Shown here: positions 52,266 through 62,121 of the stretch, one piece after another
Layout of the letters: each line of letters opens with the position of its first letter
Position numbering within the stretch: the first letter of the stretch is position 1
IMG/VR virus record: IMGVR_UViG_3300046512_000168
Location: 18,194 to 82,193 of that record
Length of the DNA: 64,000 nucleotides
Strand: one strand, 5' to 3'
From: a virus
Translations under genes and position numbers: made by a program
Notes under the pieces: model-generated
Told to the model about the DNA's origin: nothing
Databases searched by the model: none
The model's input: only the letters and a program-made list of their open reading frames with translations

Positions 52266-55200
52266 ATGGCGCCTACCAATCGCGAAATCACCTTCATCCT
52301 GAAAATGAGGAACGCCGCCAAGGCCGCCATCCGCGAGTTTGGCGGCGACCTCAAATCTGTCGCGAACCAGGGCAAGGCTGCCGGCGAAGCGCTGAAGGGC
52401 CTCAACGACAAGGCCAACAAGGTCAATCCCGGCAAGCCCTTCAGGGACGGGGCACGAGACGTCTCCTCCTTCTCTTCTACCGTCAAGACAGCCGTCGCGG
52501 CTCTGACTGGTCTCTCCGCTGCCATGCTCACGATCCAGGGGGTGCAGGCCTTCGCCAACCTTGAGCGCCAGCTCTCTGTCTTCAAGGCAGTGACCCAGGC
52601 GACCGAGGCCGACATGGCGCGTGTCAAGCAGGCTGCCCGCGAGATGGGTGCGACGACGGAATTCTCTGCCTCCCAGGGTGCCGAGGCGCTGATCAATTAC
52701 GCCCGTGCTGGCTTCACTGTCGAGCAGGCCATGGCCGCCGCCAAGTCGTCCCTCGACTTCGCGCTCGTGGCAGGCATCGATCTCGGCGAGGCAGCCGCTA
52801 CGACTGGCGCAATTATGAACCAGTTTGCCATCAGTGCCGGCCGTGCGACCGACGTCGTGGACGTGCTGGCGAAGGTCGATAACATCTCGGCCGCCTCTGC
52901 CGCATCACTGGGCGAAAGTTTCAAGTACGCAGGTACGGTCGCCAATGCTGCCGGCGTGTCGTTCAATACCCTTGCGGCTGCGATCGGCGTCGTCGGTGAT
53001 GCCGGCACGCTCGGCTCTATGGCGGGTACGCAGCTCCAGCAGGTCATTGCGCGCATGCTGAAGCCGACGCCGGAAGCTGCGCAGGCACTGAAGGAAATGG
53101 GCCTGTCGATCAAGGACCTCGACCCGAAGGACCTGATCGGCACGTTCACCCGCCTGCACGACGCAGGCATGACGGCCGGCCAGGGCCTGCGCATCTTCGG
53201 CGAGGAAGGCGGACGCGCCGCAATCCTTCTGTCTTCTGCGCCCGAGAAGCTGCGCAAATACGAAGAGGCAACACGCCAGGCCGGCGGCACGGCTGCACAG
53301 GCCGCGAAGATCATTGGCGACAACCTGACAGGCGACTTTCGTCAGCTACAGTCCGCCGGCGAAGAGCTGGCCAACGCGCTCGGTGATGCGGGCGTGGGCG
53401 GAGCCCTGCGCATCATGACCCAGACGCTGACAGACGGCGTCAACGGCATTGCCGGCCTCGTCTCCCACATCAAGGATGGATCGACTGAGGCAAAGGTGCT
53501 GTCTGCCGCGCTCGCCGGCATTGGCACGGCTGCTGGTGTTGCTGCGCTCGTCGGCGGCTTCGCTGCACTGGTCACAGCCATCCGCACCTCCTCGATCGCC
53601 ATGGCTGCGTTCAACGCGATCACCAAGGCTAACCCGCTACTATTCATCGCCAGTGCCATCATCACGGCGGTCACGCTGCTCTATGAATTCCGCGACGCCA
53701 CCTTCAAGTGGGGTGACGACACCGTACGTGTCGGCGATCTGGTCATGGCGATCTGGGAGAAAGTCAAGAACGCGCTCCAGGTTGTCTGGCAAGGCTTCTC
53801 TCAGGCCGTGCAGGACATCCTCGCCGGCATCGGTATCGTCGCCGATGGCGCTGCTACCTTGTTCGGTGGCATGATATCGGCAGCCGCTAAGGCTACGACG
53901 AACATGGTCAACACCTTCATCGCCTTTTCGATCTCGGTGAAGGACGTCTTCGTAGCGCTCGGCAATACGGTCTATGACGTTTTCATGGGCATGGTCGACA
54001 ATGCCAAGTCGCTGTTCGGCAACCTGGCCGACGGCATCGGCGATGCGATGACGCTCGACTTCGATGGCATGCGCGAGGCGTTCAACCGCCCGACCAAGGA
54101 CCTGACAGAAGTCGTCGCTAAGAACTTCGCCGAAGTGAAAGACAAGATCGCCGAGAACTTCTCGACAGACTACGTCAAGACCTTCGTCGACAGCGCCGAA
54201 AAGCTGATCGAGGATTTGAAGTCCGGTGCCATCAAATCGATGGACGAAGTGACCACCCGCGCCAAGCAGCTCGAAGAAGAGCGCAAACAGGCGGAAAAGG
54301 CTGCCAAGGGTGGTCAGACAGACTTCGCCAACCCGAACAAGCCAGGTGCGAACGACGCTTCGCAGGTCCGCAAATTCGCAGAAGCGCTGAACGAACGCAT
54401 CCAGAAGCTGAAGGACGAGGCGGCGGTCATCGGCCTCGGTGCGCAGGCGCGGGACCGTCTGACGGCCCAGCTCGAAGTCGAGCGTGAAGCCCGCAAGGCA
54501 GGTATTGCTGATGCCAAGCAGTATGTCGACCAGTACATGAAGGAATACGACGCGCTGCAGAAGCTGAAGGAAGCCTACGAGAGCAACCCGCTCAACGGCA
54601 TCCGCGCGGGCTTCGACGACTTCATCGACGACAATCTGAAGCTGGCCGACAAGGTCAAGGACGCCTGGAACACGGCGCTCAACGGCATTGCTGACAACCT
54701 CGCCGACCTGGTCGTGGACGGCAACGCCTCGTTTGGTGACATGGTCAAGGGCTTCGCCAAGCAGATGCTGTCTGCCGGTTTCAAGAACATCATGGCCAAC
54801 GCCTTCAAGGGCACCGGCCTGGACAAGATTTTCGGTGGCAGCAAAGACGCCGCAGGTGCAATCACGACGGCCACAGCCACGGTCACGGCCAACACCGTCG
54901 TCGTCAACGGCACGGTCACCGGTACTGGCCTCACGGCCCCGGTCGGCGCAGTGCAACGGGGTGCAGCGGGCTCGCCCAGTTCGCTCGGCTCGTCGGGCAT
55001 CGGTTCGGACTATGTCGCCGGCATTCGCGCTGGCGCATCCCAGGCCAAGAACGCATTCCTGGATGCCATCGCCTCGGTTGAGAGCGGCGGTCGATATGAC
55101 GTGCGCTACGGCGGCGTCGGCTCGCCCGGCAAGACATTCGATCCGTCGGCCGGCCACCCGAACATTCTGGAGCCGACCAAGGACGGTCGCTTCTCCTCGG

Positions 55201-56396
55201 CCGCAGGCGCCTACCAGATCACCGGCTCGACCTACCGCGACTTCGGCGGTGGCGGCTTTATGCCAGACGATCAGCGTGCAATGGCCTGGCGCATCGCCGA
55301 GCAGCGCTCCGGCCTTGGCTCGGGTCTCGAAAGCTACCTGCAGCAGAACGGTCTCGATCGCAGCCTTGTCGGTAAGCTCGGCGGCACGTGGGAAGGTCTG
55401 AAGGACAATCCGTCGAAGGCGATGAGCACCTATAACCAGTCCATCGGCGACAACGGCCCGAAACTGGTCGAGCAGGCACGCCAGACGTCCGAGCAGGTCA
55501 ACCAAATTCAGGTCCAGTCGATGCAGCGGCAGGTCCAGACGGTCCAGCAGACCCAGCAGCAGCTCGACAATATCCAGGTCAACGGCAGCGCCCAGCAGGC
55601 AGCCAATGCCAATCAGCTCAATCAGCAGCTCCAGGCGGCACAGGCCTCTGGCGATGCGCAGAAGGTCGCGTCTGCCCAGCAGGCAGCCCAGCAGTACATC
55701 CAGCTCAATCAGGCGGTAGCAGGGGCTGGCAACTCCGCTGCCACGGCTGCGCCGCAGTTCCAGCAAGTGCAGGCACGCACCACAACGGCCACGCCGCAGG
55801 TCGGCAACTTCGGTCAGGGTGTAGGTGCCCTGCTCGGCCCGCTATCGTCTGTCGTTCCAGGCCTCGGCCAGTTCTCCAGCGTGATCATGGCGGTCATAGG
55901 AGCGCTTGGCTCCAGCGGCGGAGGCGGTCTTGCCACGGGCGGCGGAGGCTTCATCAGCTCGCTGTTCGGCATTGGCCATGACGGCGCAAAGATCGGCTCC
56001 TACACCTCCGGCTATAAGTCGGCGGCACTCTCTGCCTTTGCCGGCGCACAGCGCTTCCACACGGGCGGCAAGCTCGGTCCCGACGAAGTGCCGTTTATCG
56101 GCCTCAAGGGCGAGCGTGTGCTCAATCGCGAAGAGACCAAGGCCTATGAAGCCGGCCAGGTCGCGGGCGGCTTTACCAGCCACCGTGCAGGTGGCAGCGG
56201 CGGCAAGAGCGGCGTGTCTATCGGTGACATCTCCATTCCGATCAGCATCCAGACGCAGGGCTCCTCCGGCGATCGGCAGAAGGACGAGGAGCATCAGCGC
56301 AACATGTCGCGCCAAGTGGGTGCCGCCGTCGATCAGCACATGACCGAATGGTTCATCAATCAGAGCCGCCCTGGCGGCCTCCTCGCAGGACGATAA
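52266..56396 (+). CDS. Tape measure protein with GH104 domain
   Basis: The 1376-residue protein sets tail length. It starts at ATG 52266 with AAGGT upstream; TTG 52260 is in frame. The first 250 residues match TP901-type tape measures (REMGATTEFSASQGAEALIN). Hydrophobic helices lie at about 425-480. Residues 925-1065 form a GH104-type lytic transglycosylase: catalytic candidate Glu939 in SVESGG, then SSAAGAYQITGSTYRD and DDQRAMAWRIAEQ, like lambda R. Gln-rich coiled coil (1080-1170) and a Gly-rich end follow. A cell-wall cutter in the tape measure would help DNA entry. Confidence 0.9.
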   Translation: MAPTNREITFILKMRNAAKAAIREFGGDLKSVANQGKAAGEALKGLNDKANKVNPGKPFRDGARDVSSFSSTVKTAVAALTGLSAAMLTIQGVQAFANLERQLSVFKAVTQATEADMARVKQAAREMGATTEFSASQGAEALINYARAGFTVEQAMAAAKSSLDFALVAGIDLGEAAATTGAIMNQFAISAGRATDVVDVLAKVDNISAASAASLGESFKYAGTVANAAGVSFNTLAAAIGVVGDAGTLGSMAGTQLQQVIARMLKPTPEAAQALKEMGLSIKDLDPKDLIGTFTRLHDAGMTAGQGLRIFGEEGGRAAILLSSAPEKLRKYEEATRQAGGTAAQAAKIIGDNLTGDFRQLQSAGEELANALGDAGVGGALRIMTQTLTDGVNGIAGLVSHIKDGSTEAKVLSAALAGIGTAAGVAALVGGFAALVTAIRTSSIAMAAFNAITKANPLLFIASAIITAVTLLYEFRDATFKWGDDTVRVGDLVMAIWEKVKNALQVVWQGFSQAVQDILAGIGIVADGAATLFGGMISAAAKATTNMVNTFIAFSISVKDVFVALGNTVYDVFMGMVDNAKSLFGNLADGIGDAMTLDFDGMREAFNRPTKDLTEVVAKNFAEVKDKIAENFSTDYVKTFVDSAEKLIEDLKSGAIKSMDEVTTRAKQLEEERKQAEKAAKGGQTDFANPNKPGANDASQVRKFAEALNERIQKLKDEAAVIGLGAQARDRLTAQLEVEREARKAGIADAKQYVDQYMKEYDALQKLKEAYESNPLNGIRAGFDDFIDDNLKLADKVKDAWNTALNGIADNLADLVVDGNASFGDMVKGFAKQMLSAGFKNIMANAFKGTGLDKIFGGSKDAAGAITTATATVTANTVVVNGTVTGTGLTAPVGAVQRGAAGSPSSLGSSGIGSDYVAGIRAGASQAKNAFLDAIASVESGGRYDVRYGGVGSPGKTFDPSAGHPNILEPTKDGRFSSAAGAYQITGSTYRDFGGGGFMPDDQRAMAWRIAEQRSGLGSGLESYLQQNGLDRSLVGKLGGTWEGLKDNPSKAMSTYNQSIGDNGPKLVEQARQTSEQVNQIQVQSMQRQVQTVQQTQQQLDNIQVNGSAQQAANANQLNQQLQAAQASGDAQKVASAQQAAQQYIQLNQAVAGAGNSAATAAPQFQQVQARTTTATPQVGNFGQGVGALLGPLSSVVPGLGQFSSVIMAVIGALGSSGGGGLATGGGGFISSLFGIGHDGAKIGSYTSGYKSAALSAFAGAQRFHTGGKLGPDEVPFIGLKGERVLNREETKAYEAGQVAGGFTSHRAGGSGGKSGVSIGDISIPISIQTQGSSGDRQKDEEHQRNMSRQVGAAVDQHMTEWFINQSRPGGLLAGR
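54951..54966. repeat. Intragenic palindrome, site 38, degenerate
   Basis: GTGCAACGGGGTGCAG, read as V-Q-R-G-A between domains of the tape measure gene. Confidence 0.45.
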
Positions 56397-56399
56397 GCC

Positions 56400-56756
56400 A
56401 TGACCACACCAAACCTACCCCTACCGAACGACGTCGAGATTTCCGTCGGCTCCGGCCGCGACGAGGTCGCCCGCGTCCTCAAGGCGCAGTTCGGCAACGG
56501 TTATGCACAGCGGGCCGGAGACGGCCTCAATTCGATCACCGCCGAATACTCGGTGTCATTTGAAAACCTCACGCGCGAAGAGGCGAAGGTCCTGACGGAT
56601 TTCTTCATCGAGCGCGCAGGCTGGCAGGCTTTCTACTACACGCCGCCAGATCAGGACGTGGCGAGGATGTGGACCTGCGAAAAGTGGCGGACTATACATG
56701 TAGGCCCCATTCACGATACAGTCTCGGCAACTTTCACACAGGTCTTTGCCCCGTAA
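56400..56756 (+). CDS. Minor tail protein M-like
   Basis: The 118-residue product has FGNGYAQRAGDGLNSITAEY, the signature of lambda M-family tail-tip proteins, and ends in a beta domain. It is part of the tail-tip ring. Its stop shares one base with the next ATG (TAATG). Confidence 0.88.
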   Translation: MTTPNLPLPNDVEISVGSGRDEVARVLKAQFGNGYAQRAGDGLNSITAEYSVSFENLTREEAKVLTDFFIERAGWQAFYYTPPDQDVARMWTCEKWRTIHVGPIHDTVSATFTQVFAP

Positions 56757-57466
56757 TGTATATCCAAGCGGACATTCAGCGTGCATCGCAGCGATTGCAA
56801 CCCGGTGCACTGGTGCAGTTGTTTATCGTCGATCTCAATCCGATCGGCGTTAACCAGCAATGGGCGTTCTGCCCGAGCGGCAATTGTACGTTTGGCGGCG
56901 TCGATTTCGTCTACGCCGACGTCGAGGCTGACGGCTTCGAGTGGGCCGGCAAGGGCACGCTGCCGCAACCGACCGTCAAGATCAGCAATGCCACGCGCTT
57001 CGTCTCTGGCATCGCCAAGGAATATGACGACCTGATCGGTGCCAAGTTCACGCGCATCAAGACCTACAGCCAGTTCCTTGACGGCGGCGCAGAAGCGAAC
57101 TCGGCCGCCATGTTCGCCCCCGATATCTACGTCTTCGAGCAGAAGACCAAGCACACCAAATTCCAGGTCGAATGGAAGCTGTCGGCCGCCATGGACCAGC
57201 AGGGCGTCGAGCTGCCGGGCCGTACCGTCATTCGCGACTACTGCCTGTGGCGCTATCGCGTCTGGAAGGGCGATCACTTTGACTATACCGGGGTCCAGTG
57301 CCCCTACACCGGCGCACGTGGCTCCTTCGACGAGAACGGCGCACCCACGACCAGCGACAACGACACGCCGTCGCGTCGCTTCGACACATGCTGCAAGAAG
57401 AGGTTTGGACCCAATGCTAACTATCCCTTCGGTGGTTTCCCCGGCGTCTCTCGCGTGCGCGCATGA
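56756..57466 (+). CDS. Minor tail protein L-like
   Basis: The 236-residue protein corresponds to lambda L. It starts at ATG 56756. Cys residues near the C-terminus (VQCPYTGARG, then DTCCKK) match the pattern that binds an iron-sulphur cluster in some L proteins. Residues 16-20 include Leu-Gln-Pro-Gly-Ala, encoded by a degenerate palindrome. The next gene starts 53 bp before its stop. Confidence 0.85.
   Translation: MYIQADIQRASQRLQPGALVQLFIVDLNPIGVNQQWAFCPSGNCTFGGVDFVYADVEADGFEWAGKGTLPQPTVKISNATRFVSGIAKEYDDLIGAKFTRIKTYSQFLDGGAEANSAAMFAPDIYVFEQKTKHTKFQVEWKLSAAMDQQGVELPGRTVIRDYCLWRYRVWKGDHFDYTGVQCPYTGARGSFDENGAPTTSDNDTPSRRFDTCCKKRFGPNANYPFGGFPGVSRVRA
56795..56810. repeat. Intragenic palindrome, site 39, degenerate
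   Basis: TTGCAACCCGGTGCAC, read as L-Q-P-G-A in the L-like gene. Confidence 0.5.
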
Positions 57467-58250
57467 CGTCGGCCTGAATTCCAGCCACCCGAAAGCACTG
57501 GCCGCCTGGCGCCTCCACGCACTTGAGAAGGTGCCAAACGAGGCATGCGGCCTCTTTCTGCGCGGTGACCGCTTCCTGCCGGTGGAGAACATCTCCGAGA
57601 CGCCGGACAGGCATTTTGCGTTCAGCTCGCACATTTACGAGGACATAGCCGACGAGATCGAAGGCATCGTGCACAGCCATACGCCTGGTCCTGAACTCGA
57701 TCAGCGCGGCGAGCCCCTGATGGCAGATAACGCACCGTCGAAGCTGGACATGGAAAGCCAGATCGCCAGCGATGTACCGTGGGGCATCTCGATTGCCGAC
57801 GCTACCCATACCTCGGACCCGATCTGGTGGGGAGACAGCCTGCCTATACGCCCGCTGCTCGGCCGCGTCTTCCTGCATGGTGTCAACGACTGCTACAGCC
57901 TGGTGCGCGACTGGCACCGTCTGCAGGGCATCCATTTCGACGACGTGCCGCGCGATAGCGAATGGTGGAAGAATGTCAGCGACGCAGGTGTTGCAGAATT
58001 CGACCTCTATATCGACCTGTTCGAAAGCCGTGGCTTCAAGCGCGTGCAACGGGATGCACCGAAAAAGGGCGACTGCTTTATCACTCGCCTGCACTCCCCG
58101 CTCGTGCGTAACCATGCCGGCGTCTTCATTGACGATCAGCAATTCATTCACCACGCGGGCGGGCAGCTCTCGCTTCGCCAGTTCGGGCATGTGTGGGGGC
58201 CGAAGCTCGACTTCATCGTCCGACACAAAGACCTGCCGGAGACCCTGTAA
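57414..58250 (+). CDS. Tail peptidase K-like (JAB plus NlpC/P60)
   Basis: The 278-residue protein has a JAB metallopeptidase half (Glu in NEACGLF, IVHSHTPGP with two His, and SKLDMES) and an NlpC/P60 half (Cys in VNDCYSLVRDW, His in RNHAGVFI). Lambda K has the same order. It probably processes a tail protein or cuts peptidoglycan stem peptides. The start ATG 57414 is inside the L-like gene in another frame. Confidence 0.88.
   Translation: MLTIPSVVSPASLACAHDVGLNSSHPKALAAWRLHALEKVPNEACGLFLRGDRFLPVENISETPDRHFAFSSHIYEDIADEIEGIVHSHTPGPELDQRGEPLMADNAPSKLDMESQIASDVPWGISIADATHTSDPIWWGDSLPIRPLLGRVFLHGVNDCYSLVRDWHRLQGIHFDDVPRDSEWWKNVSDAGVAEFDLYIDLFESRGFKRVQRDAPKKGDCFITRLHSPLVRNHAGVFIDDQQFIHHAGGQLSLRQFGHVWGPKLDFIVRHKDLPETL
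58044..58059. repeat. Intragenic palindrome, site 40, degenerate
   Basis: GTGCAACGGGATGCAC, read as V-Q-R-D-A in the K-like gene; outer bases still pair. Confidence 0.5.
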
Positions 58251-58876
58251 TGGCTTACCGCACCATCCACTTCTACGGACTGGCCAAGAAGCGCTACGGC
58301 GCGTCGGTCGACCTCGACGTGTCGTCGATCGCCGAAGCCGTGCGTGCCCTGTCACTGCAGCTCCCAGACTTCCGTGAGTTTATCGAGAAGCACAATTTCC
58401 AGATCGTATGGGGCCGCAGCCGCAAGACCGGCGTGCAGCTCGGCGAAGACGAAGTGAAGATGCTGCTCAATGGCGGCGACATCCATATTGTGCCTGTCAT
58501 TCAGGGCCACAAGAAGGGTGGCCTGTTCAAGATCATCGCAGGCGTCTTCCTGCTGGCGGCAGCCTTCTTCGTGCCGCTGGCCTCCGCCACGCTGACCCTG
58601 TCCTCCTCGATCGGTATCGGCGGCCTCACCTACGGCAACCTGGCTGTCCTTGGCCTCGGCCTCGTCGCGGCCGGCGTTTCCCAGATGCTGACTAAGAAGC
58701 CAAAGACCGACGAGAAGAAAGACGACAGCTTCATGCTCGACGGCCAGTTGAATGTCACCGAGCAGGGCGGCCCGGTTCCCGTCATCTATGGACGCACACT
58801 TGTAGGCTCCGTTCTAATCTCTGCCGGCATGTCGACCGTCGACATCGCCGTGCCCAGCCATTCAAGCGGGAAATAA
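58250..58876 (+). CDS. Tail assembly protein I-like
   Basis: The 208-residue protein starts at ATG 58250 (TAATG junction). It has an N-terminal ubiquitin-like beta domain, a hydrophobic segment of two helices (LFKIIAGVFLLAAAFFVPLA and LAVLGLGLVAAGVSQML) and a C-terminal GGPVPVIYGRTLVGS. This is the lambda I layout. It works with K and J in building the tip. Confidence 0.88.
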   Translation: MAYRTIHFYGLAKKRYGASVDLDVSSIAEAVRALSLQLPDFREFIEKHNFQIVWGRSRKTGVQLGEDEVKMLLNGGDIHIVPVIQGHKKGGLFKIIAGVFLLAAAFFVPLASATLTLSSSIGIGGLTYGNLAVLGLGLVAAGVSQMLTKKPKTDEKKDDSFMLDGQLNVTEQGGPVPVIYGRTLVGSVLISAGMSTVDIAVPSHSSGK

Positions 58877-58878
58877 CC

Positions 58879-61800
58879 ATGGGACTGAACCGAAAAATCG
58901 CGACGATTTCCGGCAGCAAGGGCGGTGGCAAAGGCTCCGGCTCTGGCGGCAAGGAAAGCCCGAACACGCTGCGCTCCAAGGCGACGGCGCGCATTCTCGA
59001 TCTGCTCGGCGAAGGCGAGATCAAGGGCCTGGTCAACGGCGCACGCTCGATCTTCCTCGACGAGACACCGCTGATGGCGGCCGACGGCACGTATAACTTC
59101 CAGGGCGTGGCGTGGGATATTCGCGTCGGTCTGCCGGATCAGCCCATCATGAACGGCGCGGCAGGAGTCGAGGCGATCACCAACGTCGGCGCCCAGGTCA
59201 AATACGGCATTCCGATCATCCGCGCACTCACCGATCCGGACTACGATAGCTGCAAGGTGACGATCCGCATCCCTGCCCTGTCGATCGCCGACGACAACGG
59301 CAATATCAAGCCGACGTCCGTCTCATTCCAGATCGATGTCCGATACCAGGGTGGGCCGTGGAGCACGTCGACCGGCGCAGTCACGTTGACCGGCAAGTGC
59401 ACCTCGCCATACGACAAGGAATTCTACTTCGCGCTACCGAAGAACCCGTCTGGCGCCAGCGCGCCGTGGGAAATCCGCGTCTCCCGTCTGAGCGCCGACA
59501 CCGAAGACGTCAAGGTTCAGACGGACACCTATTTCTCGTCCTTCGAGGGCATCATCGAAGCCAAGTTCACTTACCCGAACTCGGCCTATATCGGCATGAT
59601 CATCGACGGCGAGCAGTTCAACTCGCAAATCCCCGAGCGCAAGTACCTGGTCGATGGTCGCCTGATCAAGGTCCCGTCGAACTACACCACGCGTCTCTAC
59701 GACGTGAACGGCAACATCACCCGCAACGCCTCCTATTCTGGCGTCTGGAATGGCACGTTCCAGCTCCTCTGGTCCAACAACCCCGCCTGGGTCTTCTACG
59801 ACATGGTCATCAACGATCGGTTCGGCCTCGGCAACTACATCGACGTTTCGCAGGTCGACAAGTGGGGCCTGTATGAGATCGCGAAATACTGTGACGAGCT
59901 CGTGCCAAACGGTCTCGGCGGCACGGAACCGCGCATGACCTTCAACGGCGTTATCGCCGACAAGCGCGAGGCCTATGACGTGCTGTCGACCATGGCGGCC
60001 TGCTTCCGTGGCATGGCCTATTGGTCGTCCGGGTCGATCGTCTCTGTCCAGGACCGGCCGAAGGACCCTGTCGTGCTCGTCACGCCGTCCAACGTTATCG
60101 ACGGCAGCTTCGAGCGTCAGTCGTCGGCGCTGAAGGCCCGCCATACCGTGGCGATGGCGAAGTTCCAGAACCCGAGCGATTTCTACTCGACCGACTACGC
60201 CGTCTATCAGGACCCCGAAGGCATCCTGAAATATGGCTACCGCGACACCAAGATCGACACAGTTGGATGCACGTCGCGCGGCCAGGCTTGGCGTATGGCG
60301 AAGTGGACTGTGCTGACCGAGCTTTACGAGAAGGCAACGCTGACCTATCAGGCCGGCTTCGATCACTCCGGCGTTCGACCGGGCGACATCGTCGCCGTGC
60401 AGGACCCGTCGCAGGCTGGCATCGAATACGGTGGTCGACTTGCAACGGGTTGCACCACGACGAGCCTCGTTCTCGACATGCCCGTGACCTTCGAGATCGG
60501 GCACGCATACGCTATCAGCGTCGCCCTCCCGGATGGCTCCGTCGCCGAGACCGATATCGTCATCACCGATTACGATACACCGCTCAATACCGTCACCGTG
60601 TCGCCCGCGCTAAGTGCGGCTCCGGATGCCGAGAGCCAGTGGGTGATTACCCGCGACGATCTTGTCCCCGAGCTGTTCCGCGTCATCACGATCAAAGAAA
60701 GCTCGCCGAACGTCTACGACGTCATGGGCCTGCAGTACGAGCCTGCGAAGTTCGCGGCCGTCGACAAAGACGCCCAATTCACGCTGCTCAACGTATCCGA
60801 TCTCCCGTCTGGCGATATCGCGAAGCCGACCACGCCGCAGTTCAACGAATACGCCTACGCGCTCGGCCAGGTCGGCACGATCATGGCGGTCGACTATTCG
60901 ATTGCCGCGCCGAAGGACCCGCGCATCACCCAGTTCCAGTGGGAGTACCAGACAAACACCAACGGCGTGCTGAGCGCATGGCAGCGTATCGATCAGACCT
61001 ACGACCCGATCGTCACCCTCACCAATACGCAGGCCGGCCGCTATAATTTCAGGGTGCGCGCCGTCTCGGCATTGGGCGGCACGTCGGACTGGCAGGTAAG
61101 CACCAATATTCAGTTGCTAGGCCTCATGCTGCCCCCTGCCGACATCGATCAGTTCCGCATCTCAGTTCTGGGCGATCAGTCGCAGTTCACCTGGCATGTG
61201 CCGAACATCCTGAACATCCAGCACTACGAGATCAGGCATACGCCGGCCCTAACAGGGGCTGTGTGGGAAAGTGCGGTGGTCATTGTCGAAAACGCGCAGG
61301 GCTCTTCGATACAGTTGCCGACCATCCCCGGCACATACATGATCAAGGCGGTTTCCTTTGCCGGAGCCTACAGCCCCAATGCAGCCTTGTTGACGACGGT
61401 GGTCACCGGCGCGCAGCTCAATGCCGTCGAGAAGGTCACGGCCCAGCCGACCTTCCCTGGCACGCGGACGGGCTGCTCTGTCAACGGTATCGACCTGACG
61501 CTGACAGAAAGTGGAGGCCTTTACCCACCCGTCGGCACATACGAATTCGGTCTCACCGATCTGAGCGAAATCTACACATCTAGGATAACGGCGACGATTA
61601 ACGTCTTCGCCGTCGACAACCGCGCCAACCTCGACACCTGGGATAGTCTTGCCACGGTCGAGAGCCTTTCGAATGTCGCTTCCGACCTCTGGGATTTGAG
61701 TATCGAGTACCAGATCACCGATGACGACCCGGCAGGTTCGCCAACCTGGTCCGCGTGGACAGAATTCGTCACCGGGGACCTGCGTTTCAGGGCAATTCGC

Positions 61801-62121
61801 TTCAGGGCAACGCTCTACTCGTTGGAGCCGCACGTCTCGCCCGCAGTGCGCACGCTTGAGATCAGCATCGATATGCCTGACCGCATCATCGCAGATAACG
61901 ACGTGGTTGTTCCGACAGCCGGTCTCAGGATCAATTTCGACCCGCCGTTCAAGGGCCTCACCGGTCTGGCGATCGCCGACCAGGACATGGCGACGGGCGA
62001 CCGCAAGCTGATCACCGCCAAGAGCGAGACGGGCTTCAACATTCGCTACTTCAACAGTGCCGGGACCGCGATCTCGCGCACCTTCGATTACAACGCCGTC
62101 GGCTATGGAGTGAAACAATGA
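58879..62121 (+). CDS. Central tail tip and receptor-binding protein J-like
   Basis: The 1080-residue protein matches lambda J: a Gly/Ser/Lys-rich start, then LRSKATARILDLLGEGEIKG, LVDGRLIKVPSNYTTRLYDV, a beta-rich hub and an FnIII domain at about 675-745 (TQAGRYNFRVRAVSALGGTS). The C-terminus from about 850 is phage-specific and is likely to contact the host. Codons at 60440 carry a palindrome in another reading frame. It overlaps the next gene by 4 bp. Confidence 0.92.
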   Translation: MGLNRKIATISGSKGGGKGSGSGGKESPNTLRSKATARILDLLGEGEIKGLVNGARSIFLDETPLMAADGTYNFQGVAWDIRVGLPDQPIMNGAAGVEAITNVGAQVKYGIPIIRALTDPDYDSCKVTIRIPALSIADDNGNIKPTSVSFQIDVRYQGGPWSTSTGAVTLTGKCTSPYDKEFYFALPKNPSGASAPWEIRVSRLSADTEDVKVQTDTYFSSFEGIIEAKFTYPNSAYIGMIIDGEQFNSQIPERKYLVDGRLIKVPSNYTTRLYDVNGNITRNASYSGVWNGTFQLLWSNNPAWVFYDMVINDRFGLGNYIDVSQVDKWGLYEIAKYCDELVPNGLGGTEPRMTFNGVIADKREAYDVLSTMAACFRGMAYWSSGSIVSVQDRPKDPVVLVTPSNVIDGSFERQSSALKARHTVAMAKFQNPSDFYSTDYAVYQDPEGILKYGYRDTKIDTVGCTSRGQAWRMAKWTVLTELYEKATLTYQAGFDHSGVRPGDIVAVQDPSQAGIEYGGRLATGCTTTSLVLDMPVTFEIGHAYAISVALPDGSVAETDIVITDYDTPLNTVTVSPALSAAPDAESQWVITRDDLVPELFRVITIKESSPNVYDVMGLQYEPAKFAAVDKDAQFTLLNVSDLPSGDIAKPTTPQFNEYAYALGQVGTIMAVDYSIAAPKDPRITQFQWEYQTNTNGVLSAWQRIDQTYDPIVTLTNTQAGRYNFRVRAVSALGGTSDWQVSTNIQLLGLMLPPADIDQFRISVLGDQSQFTWHVPNILNIQHYEIRHTPALTGAVWESAVVIVENAQGSSIQLPTIPGTYMIKAVSFAGAYSPNAALLTTVVTGAQLNAVEKVTAQPTFPGTRTGCSVNGIDLTLTESGGLYPPVGTYEFGLTDLSEIYTSRITATINVFAVDNRANLDTWDSLATVESLSNVASDLWDLSIEYQITDDDPAGSPTWSAWTEFVTGDLRFRAIRFRATLYSLEPHVSPAVRTLEISIDMPDRIIADNDVVVPTAGLRINFDPPFKGLTGLAIADQDMATGDRKLITAKSETGFNIRYFNSAGTAISRTFDYNAVGYGVKQ
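60440..60455. repeat. Intragenic palindrome, site 41
   Basis: TTGCAACGGGTTGCAC, in the J-like gene; read as L-A-T-G-C-T, a different frame from most others. Confidence 0.65.

Noticed and set aside
53640-55766. Long minus-strand frame of about 700 codons in the tape measure gene
   Set aside because: It mirrors codon bias of the + strand gene, has no ribosome-binding site and no recognisable domain.
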